From Portulaca oleracea (lineage: Eukaryota; Streptophyta; Magnoliopsida; Caryophyllales; Portulacaceae), in contig CM055870.1 in NCBI GenBank assembly GCA_029582165.1, positions 44,720,513 through 44,784,512 of the forward strand: a DNA stretch of 64,000 bases, given 5' to 3'. Positions 21,287-31,238 of this stretch are shown here, one piece after another. Numbering within the stretch: position 1 is the stretch's first letter; every line of letters starts with the position of its first letter. The translations under genes were made by a program, and so were the position numbers. The notes beneath the pieces were generated by a model. That model was not told the DNA's origin. It saw only the letters and a program-made list of their open reading frames with translations, and did no database searches.

Positions 21287-21896
21287 GGTGTTAGGTTATC
21301 CTTTTATTCGTTTAATATGCGTGTATTGTATGTCATGGTAATTTGGTAACAGAACGACAGTTTGAGCTTTTACTTGGTATTAGATTCTCGATAACAGAAC
21401 GACAGTTTGAGTCTTGAATTGGAAGGCGTAGATTGAATAGGTTTAGAAAATAGTTAGACATAATGATTCTTGCCTAGGGTCAATTTATAATCAGTTCTTT
21501 ATCTTTGATTGGATTAAATAGTTAGAAATAATGTTTAGTTTAATCGCTGTAACTCACCTCGGATCAAAAGATCGATGTGATAAGGCCTAGAAGGATTATA
21601 GACCCCAAATTATCTTGTTACCTGCACCGGGATTGTTGATAACTTGATTGGTTGACTAGAGTGGACTCCCCTGAACGCTTTTAATTAATTGGTTAAACCC
21701 TAAAAATTCTTGCTTTCTTAGTTTAGTTTTAGAAAACCTTACCACAACCCTTGGATCGACCTTGCATTCTTTGTAGCGAACTAGTTCAGTGCGTGGTTGA
21801 ACGCTAATCCCTGAGAGAGAACGATATTTTATTACTACACAGACCCGTACACTTGCGGTACACAGACACCTATACATTTTAGGTCTGTCAAGTTTT

Positions 21897-21914
21897 TGGC
21901 GTCGTTGCCGGGGA
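21897..21914 (+). other. Athila-type primer-binding site
   Basis: TGGCGTCGTTGCCGGGGA differs at one base from the TGGCGCCGTTGCCGGGGA signature that Athila-group elements use to anneal their tRNA primer. Confidence 0.85.
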
Positions 21915-22030
21915 TTTGTTCCCCCAACCGCCATTGAATGAACGCGCTCTGGGTGACTAGGTTTTTATTGCTTTTCTTTAACCCCTAAAAAAACCAAATA
22001 AAAATTTAAAATTTTTAAAAAAATATATAT

Positions 22031-23203
22031 ATGACAATGCTTTGTTTTCCTCAAGATAAACGTGAATTATTTTGGCGATTTTATGAGCGACTAATTGCTG
22101 CTCCTGTTCCAGACCATATCACGTTAGGAGAACCTGAAATTCTTGCTATTATTTTTGAAGGTGTGAATGCGGAAACACGTAATCTTATGAATTGTTTGGG
22201 TTTTCGTGATAAACCTTTTAATGAAGCTTTGAAATTACTTAGATTGCTTGCAGATGACACCTATAAATGTGAAACTTCTAACTGTCTATCTGAGTACCTT
22301 GATCCTTGTGTCTTTCATGTTATTTCCTATATGCAATCTCGTAATACAGTTACATGCACTTTATGTCATTCTTCTAAGCATGATGATTCTGCTTGCCCTA
22401 GGGCTACTCAATTTGCTGACTTGATGGACTTGTTGCAGGACAATAACCCTAGTTTTAATTCTTCCAATTTTAATGATGGAATATGTGATGATAGTAAGTC
22501 CGTTGTCCCTTTAGAAGTCAGTTTAGATGATTCTTCTTGTCCTAGTTTACCTAAAACACTATTGACTGTGTTTCTGATTTGTAGTGATATTCCCTTACCT
22601 ATTTCTCGGTCGACGGGGCCTGAGGTGAGTGAGACTTCTGAGTTAGATACTAGGAATGAAGATAATTCTCATCATGAGTCAGTTGAAATTATTAATGAGG
22701 AACCCAGCAAGAAGGTTAATAGTGAATTAAATTCTTTGAACAAGGATCCTGATAATATTATAATCTTTGATTCCAGTGATTTATTTCATGCTTCAATTCC
22801 CTTTTCACTACCTTCAGTTTCACCAGAAATCAATGAGAAACTCATACCTGATGAAAGGACCCTTGATGTTCAAGTTAATATCTTTGACAAGGTTAATTCC
22901 TGTGAAACTAACAATGTCAATGACGAGTTGCCCTTAGGAAAATTTAGCAGTTATGATCCCTCTCTTGATCCTTATTGGATGCACCTAGAGGACATTCCTA
23001 GAAAATTCTTGTGGACTACATATTTTAATTCCTTTGATTTTTCTAGTAAATTTGATTTATTACTGAGAGCATTACTAACGTTTTATCTTATAAGATTCCA
23101 GTGGCTCTCTTGTTTACTAGCTTGCAGACCGCATGAAGGAGAGTTTGACAAGCTATTAAGGGCATTGACGTCATCCGGAACGAAGACCCGGACCTTTAAT
23201 TAG
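22031..23203 (+). CDS. Gag-like protein of the Athila-like element (390 aa)
   Basis: An uninterrupted frame starts at ATG 22031, about 115 bp after the primer-binding site. Residues 10-80 fit the retrotransposon capsid region of Athila-type Gag (motifs RELFWRFYERL, IFEGVNAETR, FNEALKLLRLLADDTYKCE). A CCHC zinc knuckle follows: C109-x2-C112-x4-H117-x4-C122, which would bind the element RNA. Residues 130-390 are acidic and Ser/Asn-rich without a recognised domain; no protease motif (DTG/DSG) is visible. The frame is intact although the rest of the element is not, and it is short compared with full Athila gag-pol. It is followed by AACGTCGAGCTAGCAACG, a phrase I associate with the region after pol in Athila elements, which suggests gag and post-pol DNA were joined by deletion. 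Confidence 0.75.
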   Translation: MTMLCFPQDKRELFWRFYERLIAAPVPDHITLGEPEILAIIFEGVNAETRNLMNCLGFRDKPFNEALKLLRLLADDTYKCETSNCLSEYLDPCVFHVISYMQSRNTVTCTLCHSSKHDDSACPRATQFADLMDLLQDNNPSFNSSNFNDGICDDSKSVVPLEVSLDDSSCPSLPKTLLTVFLICSDIPLPISRSTGPEVSETSELDTRNEDNSHHESVEIINEEPSKKVNSELNSLNKDPDNIIIFDSSDLFHASIPFSLPSVSPEINEKLIPDERTLDVQVNIFDKVNSCETNNVNDELPLGKFSSYDPSLDPYWMHLEDIPRKFLWTTYFNSFDFSSKFDLLLRALLTFYLIRFQWLSCLLACRPHEGEFDKLLRALTSSGTKTRTFN

Positions 23204-24391
23204 CGCAAAGATTGATCAAGGACCCCGATGAGTAGAGGATCCATAACGTCGAGCTAGCAACGTTAAACAAAGCAACGCCGGGGAGGTACATCAATATCTA
23301 CTATCTATTCCTCCACACTTTGTTTTTTCTTCTTTCAGTTTTCATTCCTTAGTAATTTTTATTTTGAAGTTTACTAATATTTTTCTTTTAGTGTGTAGAG
23401 GAAAAAGAAGAAATTCAAGAAATTTATGGCTTTTATTGAAATTATTATTTCTAACCTAATAAATTTTAAGTTGGTAGATGTTTGTAGGGGAATTTTGGTA
23501 TGTCAAATTATAGGGAAAATAAGGAGCAAATAAAGAAAAGGAAGAAAACAAGCAAAAATTGGCCAAGAAACGAATAAAAAGAATCAGGTGACAAAACGCT
23601 GCCTGCGTTTTCAAAACGCTGGTAGCGCCTCGTCCAGAAGGTTCAGGTACGCAATTTTTGCAAAACGCTGCCCGCGTTTTATTGTTTGCCCATGTTATTT
23701 TGCCCGCCTTTTGATTTTTAATCGGGGCCCTTCCTCTTTTCTTTCAATTGAAAATTTTTCTCCTCTCTTTTGCCCTAAACCCCGACCCCTACTCCCAAAA
23801 ACGCTCCCAGCGCTGACGAACACCACCACCACCACCTCTCTTTTCTCTTCTCACTTGCACTCTAACACTTTGAACTTTCAAGTTCCATTCCTCTTCCCTC
23901 TTCAAACGCAAGGCATGAAATTCTCAACTCTTTCTCTTGTTCTTTGATTATACTTTGATTGTGGTATGATTTTGATTGAATACTGGAGTTTATTGAGTAG
24001 TTTGTTGAATTTATACCATATACCATGTCCTAGATTCGAATTTATTTATTTATGTTTGATTCTTGGATTGAATTCTTGATTAGGGCATGAATTTAGTTGT
24101 TAATTTTTTATCCTTCCTGTTCTAGAATTGAGATAATTGTGATGTTGGGTATAGTGAGAGAGCAATGTGATGTTGAAATTGAGAAATTTAGGTCTAGATT
24201 TTGATGGTGAATGTGTTGTGGCATTATACTCTGCTTTTAGTGTGGTTTTAGGTTAGATTTATCTTAATTTCAATTCCTAGTATCAAATAAGCATGGGGGA
24301 TTATTAGTATTGAGTTTATGCATTGTGATCATGCTGATTTGATACCTAGTGTCATTCTTGGTAATTGTACTGATTTGGTGAATGTTTTTAG
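23204..24391 (+). other. Non-coding leader before the Athila ORF1/env-like frame
   Basis: No gene is seen. 23593-23813 carries palindromes of the type AAAACGCTGCCTGCGTTTT (23593-23611, 23662-23680, partial ones at 23613 and 23797). The following CT-rich stretch and long T-rich tract end with AATGTTTTTAG|ATG, so an intron may be removed just upstream of the frame at 24392. Confidence 0.5.
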
Positions 24392-25671
24392 ATGGTGAGA
24401 ACTAAAAATCCAAGCTTCTCCGGACATCCAGGCGATGACAATGAAGCCGGAGGAAGCCAGAAGCGAAAGGCTACGGCGGCGGAGAAAGGAAAACAAAAGG
24501 TTGCGCCTCCAAGAGACTCTAGGAGCTCGAACCCCTTCAACTTCTAAGGGGAGACCAAGAAGAGGTACGATTCCCTTGCCCAAAGAGCCCTCATCCCCAC
24601 TAAATACTTACATGAACCTTTCTTGCGTAACTGTGGGATGTTGGATGATGTGAATTGGATGTTAGGACGTTGCCATATGTCCAACATAGCTAGATTAGGC
24701 GAGCCAACCTTTAGGGGGATCACCCTTGAATTCTTGTCCACCCTAGTAGTTAACCTCCAAGGAAGGGATGGGTGCATTCGATTTCAGCTGCTGGGGGTAG
24801 AAAGGACTATGACTGTGTCCGAGTTTGCCTGTGCCTTTGGCTTGCCCGAACATACATCTAGGGACTCGTCCCTTATGCCTGTAGAATGGGATAGAAAAGG
24901 TTTCTTTTATAGAATTTCTGGTTTTGACAATTGGGACCCTAGCAACACCCCTGCGACCTTAATTAGGAATCCCGTGATGAGGTATGTTCACCACATACTC
25001 TCTTGCAGTATCTTCGGGAGACCCGGTAGCGCAAACAAAGCTACACGGGCTGATTGTTACATGTTGCACTCCATGCTAGATGCCGACACGCGTGCCGACC
25101 TTGCAACTATGCTAGCTCACCATCTTTCTAGTGTCGCTACCTCAACCAACAAGGGCATTGCCATAGGGGGTTACATCACACACCTTGCACGCCAATTCGG
25201 CTTTAGACCGCCTAGAAACCCCATTGACCTTGTCCCCGGTAGCATATTTTTGGATAGGGACTAGTGTAATTCCTTTGGTTTGTGCAAGTTTGAAAAAGAC
25301 TCGCGTTGTCTTTGGGTCTATCCCAACAATGCTAGGTTTCCCGTGCCTCACCCCTACACCTCACCCAAGTTGTTGAGAACTTGCTTTGGATGCCACCCTT
25401 TCCTGAGTTTGATCCCGAGCCTGAGCCTAAAATCCATCCTGACCCTCAACCCGAGCAACCTCAGTTGGACTATAAGGCGCGCTTTCGCGACCTCCAGACC
25501 TCCATTGACCGGACTGAGCACCGTTTAAACGAGTTGCGGGAGAGTTTTGCCGAGTATAGGGGTCAGTCTGACTTGCGATTTCACCGTCTTGACGAGTCCA
25601 TCGCTAACGTCACCGGCCTTATACAGGCCATGTTTGATCGAGCCTCACCACCACCAGGACCGGCCTTATAA
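24392..25671 (+). pseudogene. Athila ORF1/env-region protein, broken
   Basis: The frame opens at ATG 24392 (MVRTKNPSFSG), with a basic low-complexity start. It meets one TAA near 24545 and then runs through the conserved region of the Athila ORF1/plant transposon-protein family: RALIPTKYLHEPFLR, LGEPTFRGITLEFLSTL, then a stretch ending in MTVSEFACAFGLPEHT, and further to TAG at 25264. The C-terminal part continues in another frame from about 25345 (TQVVENLLWMPPFPEF) to TAA at 25671. It has a Pro/Glu-rich hinge and a coiled-coil-like segment (DYKARFRDLQTSIDRTEHRL). At least one nonsense and one to two frameshifts are present. The role of this protein is not established; it sits in the env position of Athila elements. 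Confidence 0.75.
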
Positions 25672-25679
25672 AATTACTT

Positions 25680-26081
25680 TGAAAAATAAATCATATATAA
25701 ATATTAAAAAAAATTGTAAAGAATAATAGGCACTTTATTATACCATAATAAAAAAAATGATACTCATTGACATTAAATAAATGAATATTAATATTTTATA
25801 CAACTGCAGGAAGGGTGACAATACTCATGAGGGGAGCAACAACAACGGACAACAAGAATAATGCAATTATGCAACAAAAATTGGAATGACAATTACAAGA
25901 GAAATATTCAATTGCAAATTTTTGTTATTTCTTATGACATATATTATGAAAATCTTTAGTATACGATACTTTTTATTTATTGAGTATTTTGAACATGTGT
26001 TTGGCAAGAAAGAATAAAAGAAACTCTTTGAACATTATTAATTGAACATGAGTTACTACTAGCAATAATTAAATAAAAATA
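25680..26081. other. AT-rich intergenic DNA
   Basis: No gene, RNA or element boundary is recognised. It separates the Athila-like remnant from the tandem duplication. Confidence 0.5.
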
Positions 26082-27112
26082 ACTAATTATAAAATATAAT
26101 AATACAAAATGATTATAATAAAATTAGTATTCACAAACAACAAAATAGTTTATATAATAATTTATATTTTAATTGACTGTAATAAGATTAGCAATAAGCA
26201 AGTCGCGCACTAAGGGAATTTTTTTCTTAAATGTGCAAGGTGTTTATAATAATCATTTATATTTCATATAAAATAATTTATTATAATAATATTAGTATTC
26301 ACTAAACTTATAATTTAATATTAAAAAAAAGGAAATATATAGTTCTTAACAGTTAAAGTACAGAAAATCCAGAATATCAAAGTGGTTAATTAATTATTTG
26401 TCGTAAAGCTTCAAAAAGTAAGCGATGTTTTTTTTACATATATAAGAAAAAATCAACATTTTATTTATTTATTTATTTATTTATAAGTCAACATTCAACA
26501 ATGTTAATAAATCAAATAATTTTTATGAAACATGTAATTAAGTTGTGTCTCGTGCAACGCACAGGTAAAAGACTAGTGTCCTTTATAGATGACAATCAAA
26601 AGACTTACAGTAGCAAAACGAGGAGTAGAGAGAAGTGTTGCTCTAATATTAGAAAACATGTAAAAGAAATATCCACACTCAATTAGAGTTGTCAATATTC
26701 TACTAAAAGAATTACAATACTCATTCAATAAATACGGAAAGAAACAACAAGCACCTCCATCAATAATAAATAATTTTTTTTTTAGTTAGGAATGTACAAT
26801 TTCCCCCAATTAACTAAATATAAAGAATAATTACTAAAAACATAGCCTAATTCTTCTTATAACATTCAAACACAACAACTATAACTCAAGAATATTCAAT
26901 CGATATGCGAGATAAAAAAAAATTTCTTAGACCTAGCAACTCATACATGCAACAAATCATAATGAAATTAAGCACAAAATTCACATACTAAATCCTAAAT
27001 TCACCATAATAACACCAATTTGATATCAATAAAAACCCTAATTTCAATATGCAAAAGCCTTAATTTCACATTTAACAAAATTGAAATCTTTCTTCCCTCT
27101 TAACCTGATAAA
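26082..27112. repeat. Tandem duplication, copy 1 (1.03 kb)
   Basis: This aligns over its whole length with 27113-28142 and the two copies are adjacent. Differences include scattered substitutions, a 21-bp indel near 26810 and a shorter TTTA run (about 26460-26484, against about 27488-27527 in copy 2). A Helitron-like 3' terminus lies at 26550-26577. No gene is present; the 61-codon frame common to both copies is not convincing. Confidence 0.9.
26550..26576 (+). mobile_element. Helitron-like 3' terminus, copy 1
   Basis: CGTGCAACGCAC hairpin, about 10 nt spacer, then CTAG at 26573-26576 followed by T. Helitrons end in a short GC hairpin and CTRR and insert 5' of T. No 5' terminus (A|TC) could be identified. 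Confidence 0.5.
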
Positions 27113-27489
27113 ACTAATTATAAAATATAAATAAAAAATGATTATAATAAAATTAGTATTCACAAACAACAAAATAGTTTATATAATAATTTATATTTTT
27201 AATTGACTGTAATAAGATTAGCAATAAACAGGTCGGACACTAAGGGCATTTTTTTTCTTAAATGTGCAAGGTGGTTATAGTAATCATTTATATTTCATAT
27301 AAAATAATTTATTATAATAAGATTAGTATTCACTAAAATTATAATTTAATATTAAAAGAAGGAAAATATATAGTTCTTAACAGTAAAGTAAAGAAAATTT
27401 AGAATATCAAAGTAGTTAATTAATTATTTGTCGTAAAACTTCAAAAAGTAAGCGATTTTTTTTATATATATAAGAAAAAAATCAACATT

Positions 27490-27524
<35 letters not shown>

Positions 27525-28142
27525 TAAGTCAACATTAATCAACAATGTTAATAAATCAAATAATTTTCATGAAACATGTAATTAAGTTGTGTCTCGTGCA
27601 ATGCACGGGTAAAAGACTAGTGCCCTTTATAGATGACAATCAAAAGACTTACAGTAGCAAAACGAGGAGTAGAGAGAAGTGTTGCTCCAATATTAGAAAA
27701 CATGTAAAAGAAATATCCACACTCAATTAGAGTTGCCAATATTCTACTAAAAGAATTACAATACTCATTCAATAAATACGGAAAGAAACAACAAGCACCT
27801 CCATCAATAACAATTAGTTTTGTTTTTTTTTTTAAGTTAGGAATGTACAATCTCCCCCAATTACTAAAAACATAGCCTAATTCTTCTTATAGCATTCAAA
27901 CACAACAACTATAACTCAAGAATATTCAACCGATATGCGAGATAAAAAAATATTTCTTAGACCTAACAGCTCATACATGCAACAAATCAGAATGAAATTA
28001 AGCACAAAATTCACATACTAAATCCTAAATTCAGCCTAGTAACACCAATTTGATATCAATAAAAACACTAATTTCAATATGCAAAAGCCTTAATTTCACA
28101 TTTTACTAAATTGAAATCTTTCTTTCCTCTTAACTTGATAAA
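27113..28142. repeat. Tandem duplication, copy 2 (1.03 kb)
   Basis: Second unit of the duplication. It keeps the better hairpin CGTGCAATGCACG before CTAG (27617-27620) and has an expanded TTTA run. The junction between units lies in GATAAAACTAATTAT at about 27107-27121. Confidence 0.9.
27594..27620 (+). mobile_element. Helitron-like 3' terminus, copy 2
   Basis: A five-bp-stem hairpin CGTGC-AAT-GCACG is followed nine bases later by CTAG and then T, matching the Helitron 3' end rule better than copy 1. Confidence 0.55.
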
Positions 28143-28755
28143 TTGACAAAATCTGCTTGAATTGCAATGGCAGGATGAATCTTCGATGGTAATTGCACTA
28201 ATAAGGGAAAATGAGAGCGATAGTGGAACATACGCCATAGTTATTAAAATCTCGATCTTGATCTACGATCCTACGATTTTATGATAAAAAATCATCGGTA
28301 TGATTCTACTATCTACACACGATCCACGATCCTACATGGGTTAATTCCGATCCTAACTACCCGATAAATTCAAGTTAGGATCCCGGTTTTAACAACCTTG
28401 CCGTACGCGTGATGGCAGTAGAAGAAATCCATGCTTGATGATAATAATGTTAATGTTCTTCTTGGGGAATTAATAACCAAAGACCTAATTGAAGGATACG
28501 GTAATAATAAGCAATCAAAAGCAGAGTCTCTCTCTTTTCTAATTATCGATATATAGGTAACTAGTACGGATAGGGATAGAACCCCAAGGGAGATTAGTAA
28601 TAAAAGGGCCATTAACGCAAGGATTAATTACATTCCAAAGCCTAATCTAACCCAACAATACATTGGGAAGAAAAGGCTTAACACATAATTATATTGATTA
28701 GAAAAGAAAAGACAAAACTACCCTGAATGAAGAAAGGTTAAAATCTGGATCAGCA
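28143..28755. other. Intergenic DNA
   Basis: No gene is recognised. It contains GATCC-rich phrases with an inverted GATCCTACGAT/CCACGATCCTAC flavour near 28260-28345 and moderately AT-rich DNA otherwise. Confidence 0.4.
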
Positions 28756-28760
28756 GGGTC

Positions 28761-29339
28761 GTCGCGGGCGCGACACGGGTCGCCGCTGCCGCAATGGGTT
28801 ATCTTGCACGAGGGGGCAATCTCTTGGGTTTAGCTGTCGCAGGCATGACGAGCGCCTTCGCCACTGTGACGGTGCGATGGGAGAAAACTTCCCAAAAATT
28901 GTCTCCGTCAGTCACGACCGCGGTGTTGTGAAGATGCTGATGTCCCGGTCGTGACTCAGCTATCGTGGTCGTGCTGGTCAAGCATACTCCGAGGTGTCGC
29001 AGGTGCGAACCCTCTGTCATGGCCGTGACGGTCCTTAATTAGCCTCTAACTTCTTCAAAAGGCATGACAAGGCCGTGATGGTCGTCGCGGTCTCGACAGG
29101 GCTCTCGCGAGCGCGGCAGGCCAAAGTTGGTTGGATGCGTGTCGCAGTCGCATCATGACCGTTGCGCGCGTGACGAACTCCTGTTCCCAAGAGAGTGAAA
29201 ACTCCACAAAAAATGGGGGTGGGGGAAGCAGGGGTCGCGGTCGCGACCAGAGGAGTTGCGCCCGTGACATCCTGCTCCTCTACCCTTGACGTCCTCATTG
29301 GCCTGTCACGGGCGTGATAAGACAAGTCACGGCTATGAC
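28761..29339. repeat. Clustered 14-bp palindromic word, family 4 (about 14 copies)
   Basis: In a GC-rich island the 14-mer GTCGCGGTCGCGAC and its decay variants recur. Positions are 28761, 28780 (poor), 28836, 28942, 28962, 28996, 29016, about 29066, 29084, 29141, 29161, 29234, 29255, 29304 and 29326. Most come in pairs whose starts are 18-22 bp apart. Differences are mainly G-to-A or C-to-T at CpG (GTCACGGGCGTGAT, GTCATGGCCGTGAC), as expected of methylated DNA. Frames across the island are low complexity and not credible as genes. Confidence 0.85.
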
Positions 29340-31238
29340 TGGCTTGATGCCCCTCCTTCCTTCTTTCGCCTTCACCTCCTCACCTCTTCTCCGGTTCCAT
29401 TCTCCTTATTCTTAGCGATATGAAGAAAAGGCCCCTTTTAGAGGCTATTACGTACGACCCATTCATTGGATGGCTGTGATCACTTGGCTCGACCCCTGGT
29501 CGATGTAGAATTAGAGCGATTCCACCGGCCAAGAAGTAACCCGCTTGGCCCAAGTAACAAGGGCCGAGAAAGGAACCCGGGATGCTTTAGACAGAGAAAC
29601 CATGAAAACAAAAGAATGAAAGAGAGCGTGAGAGTCCAGAAGGCTAGAGTTTCTTTTGAGTAAGAGCATGTGTGCAACAACAACACAAATGAATTATGAT
29701 GCTAAAAAACCAACAATGGCAATTTGGTAAATAAAAATAAACCACATAGTTATTTTCGTAAATCAATGTGGACAACAACTTCCTTGGAACGGAGCAAGAA
29801 AACGAACAGACATTTGGGAAGAAGAAAGCAGACAGCCTGGTTTTTGTTTAAAAGAGAAAAGAGAAAATATTAGAAAACCTATAAATGACGTCAGAAAGGG
29901 CAAAAATGGAAATCAATTTTTGGGACAGGTTTTGGCTTGCTCACTTTTATAAGCAGTATAAATGAGTATAGATATAGATATTGATATGATTAGATTGGAT
30001 AAATTTAGATAAGATTCAAAAAGTCGATAACTTAACAATAGGTAAATGACATGACCTTGACTATGTTTATTTATGACCCGAAAACACCTTGGGTCCATTA
30101 TACCACGTTATCCAAACTCCGCCTATTTGACCCATTTGAAAGAAATTGTGCATATCTTCCTTTATAAATTGGATGAGGAGATGCGTAGAGCAACGAAGGT
30201 TGCGGTTGTTTTAAACATGATTTGGGATTATCAAGAGAATGTGGCTCACACTTTTAAGGATGATTTGCTAGAAAAAAAAGAAGAAACTTGTTAACTAGTA
30301 GTTTTTGTTGTTTTTAATTGATCATTATGCTGTTAAGACGTTACCTTTTTTTGCTTGTTTTTTTTACAACTTTGTTGCGGGGTTCTGTTGCCTTTAATAA
30401 TAATGAGAAAAATTCAGAGGCATATGAAGAAAAATAAGAAAGTAACGCGCAAACGTTGACATTTTCATAATTTAGTGGAAGTGGCTAGTACCATAGAGCT
30501 CGCAAAATTATGTTCGACTCAAAAAACACGAATTGTCCAACCCGGGAAAAGCCCAGGTACGAACATAGATTTTTTTTTGTCGAAAATTTAATATTAACCA
30601 TATATTCGAACATAATATTTTTCTTTTTTCCATTGTCCAAACTCGATTCTGACCGAATTTAGCTCCGTTCGGATTGCCTAGCCCGGTCTGACTTAAATAA
30701 AAAACGAGTGTGGATATTATTTTCTCGTCGAATGTTGACATTATTCGAATTTGTCTGCCCTGAATTTACTCGGAACCGAAGTTTTGATAGCCAAAAGATT
30801 GGGTATACTCCAAAACCCGAATGGTTCTACGGATGACGCTCGCTTCACCAGGATGGATCATGAGTGAATAGTGATGAATGATGGCGATGAGTCGCATTCA
30901 GGAATCAGGAGTGATGGTCCCAAAAAGAAAAAAAGAGACAGAGAAACTGAAAAAGAAAGCAAAGACGCATACTAATATCCACACACACAAAGCGAAGAGT
31001 CTCACGAAGTCTGTGTGAACACCAGAGCACAGTAGACTGGAGCAGAGCACAGCAGTGGATTTTTCAAATACCAGGAAAAAAAAAGGAAGACTTCACACAA
31101 AAGTGTTGACGCCATTAATGAATTCATCAACTCCAACCTAATTCATTTCCTCATCATCAGCCTCAATTTTAACCATGCTGCTCTCGGTGATTCCTTTCTA
31201 ATCTAAACACTGCCAACTCATTCATCCAAGCTCCTGCA
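29340..31238 (+). other. Intergenic DNA and VAC14 promoter/leader
   Basis: No other gene is recognised. The last 250 bp before the VAC14 ATG hold purine-rich DNA (30925-30960), a CA-rich stretch and CT-rich leader-like sequence, with the probable transcription start around 30970-31020 (inference). No clear TATA box is seen, as is common for housekeeping genes. Confidence 0.4.

Larger units (their letters stand above)
16889..21890 (+). mobile_element. 5' LTR of the Athila-like element, split by a solo LTR
   Basis: It starts TGTCAGTTTC and ends AGGTCTGTCA at 21890, six bases before the primer-binding site. TATAAAA at 17308-17314 with GGGTTCATATCC following is a good LTR promoter. The upstream part carries several AAAACG/CGTTTT phrases also seen at 23.6 kb. 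The end of the LTR is firm (primer site adjacent), the start is approximate. Confidence 0.65.
16889..25674 (+). mobile_element. Athila-like LTR retrotransposon, pol-less and nested
   Basis: The element is inferred from a 5' LTR (about 16889-21890, about 1.4 kb once the inserted solo LTR is removed), an Athila-type primer-binding site (21897-21914), a gag-like ORF (22031-23203) and an Athila env-region/ORF1-type frame (24392-25671). No protease, reverse transcriptase or integrase lies between gag and the last frame, and no 3' LTR is recognised before unrelated AT-rich DNA begins near 25680. It interrupts the antisense PMD gene of the right Tat-like element. The left end (ACATGTCAGTTTCATGC) is the best TG candidate but lacks a paired target duplication to prove it. 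Confidence 0.7.

Noticed and set aside
26501..26686. 61-codon frame conserved in both copies of the 1.03-kb duplication
   Set aside because: Conservation follows from the recent duplication; it spans the Helitron-like terminus and resembles no protein.
30073..30294. 73-codon + frame upstream of VAC14
   Set aside because: Somewhat protein-like but no family recognised and no gene structure around it.
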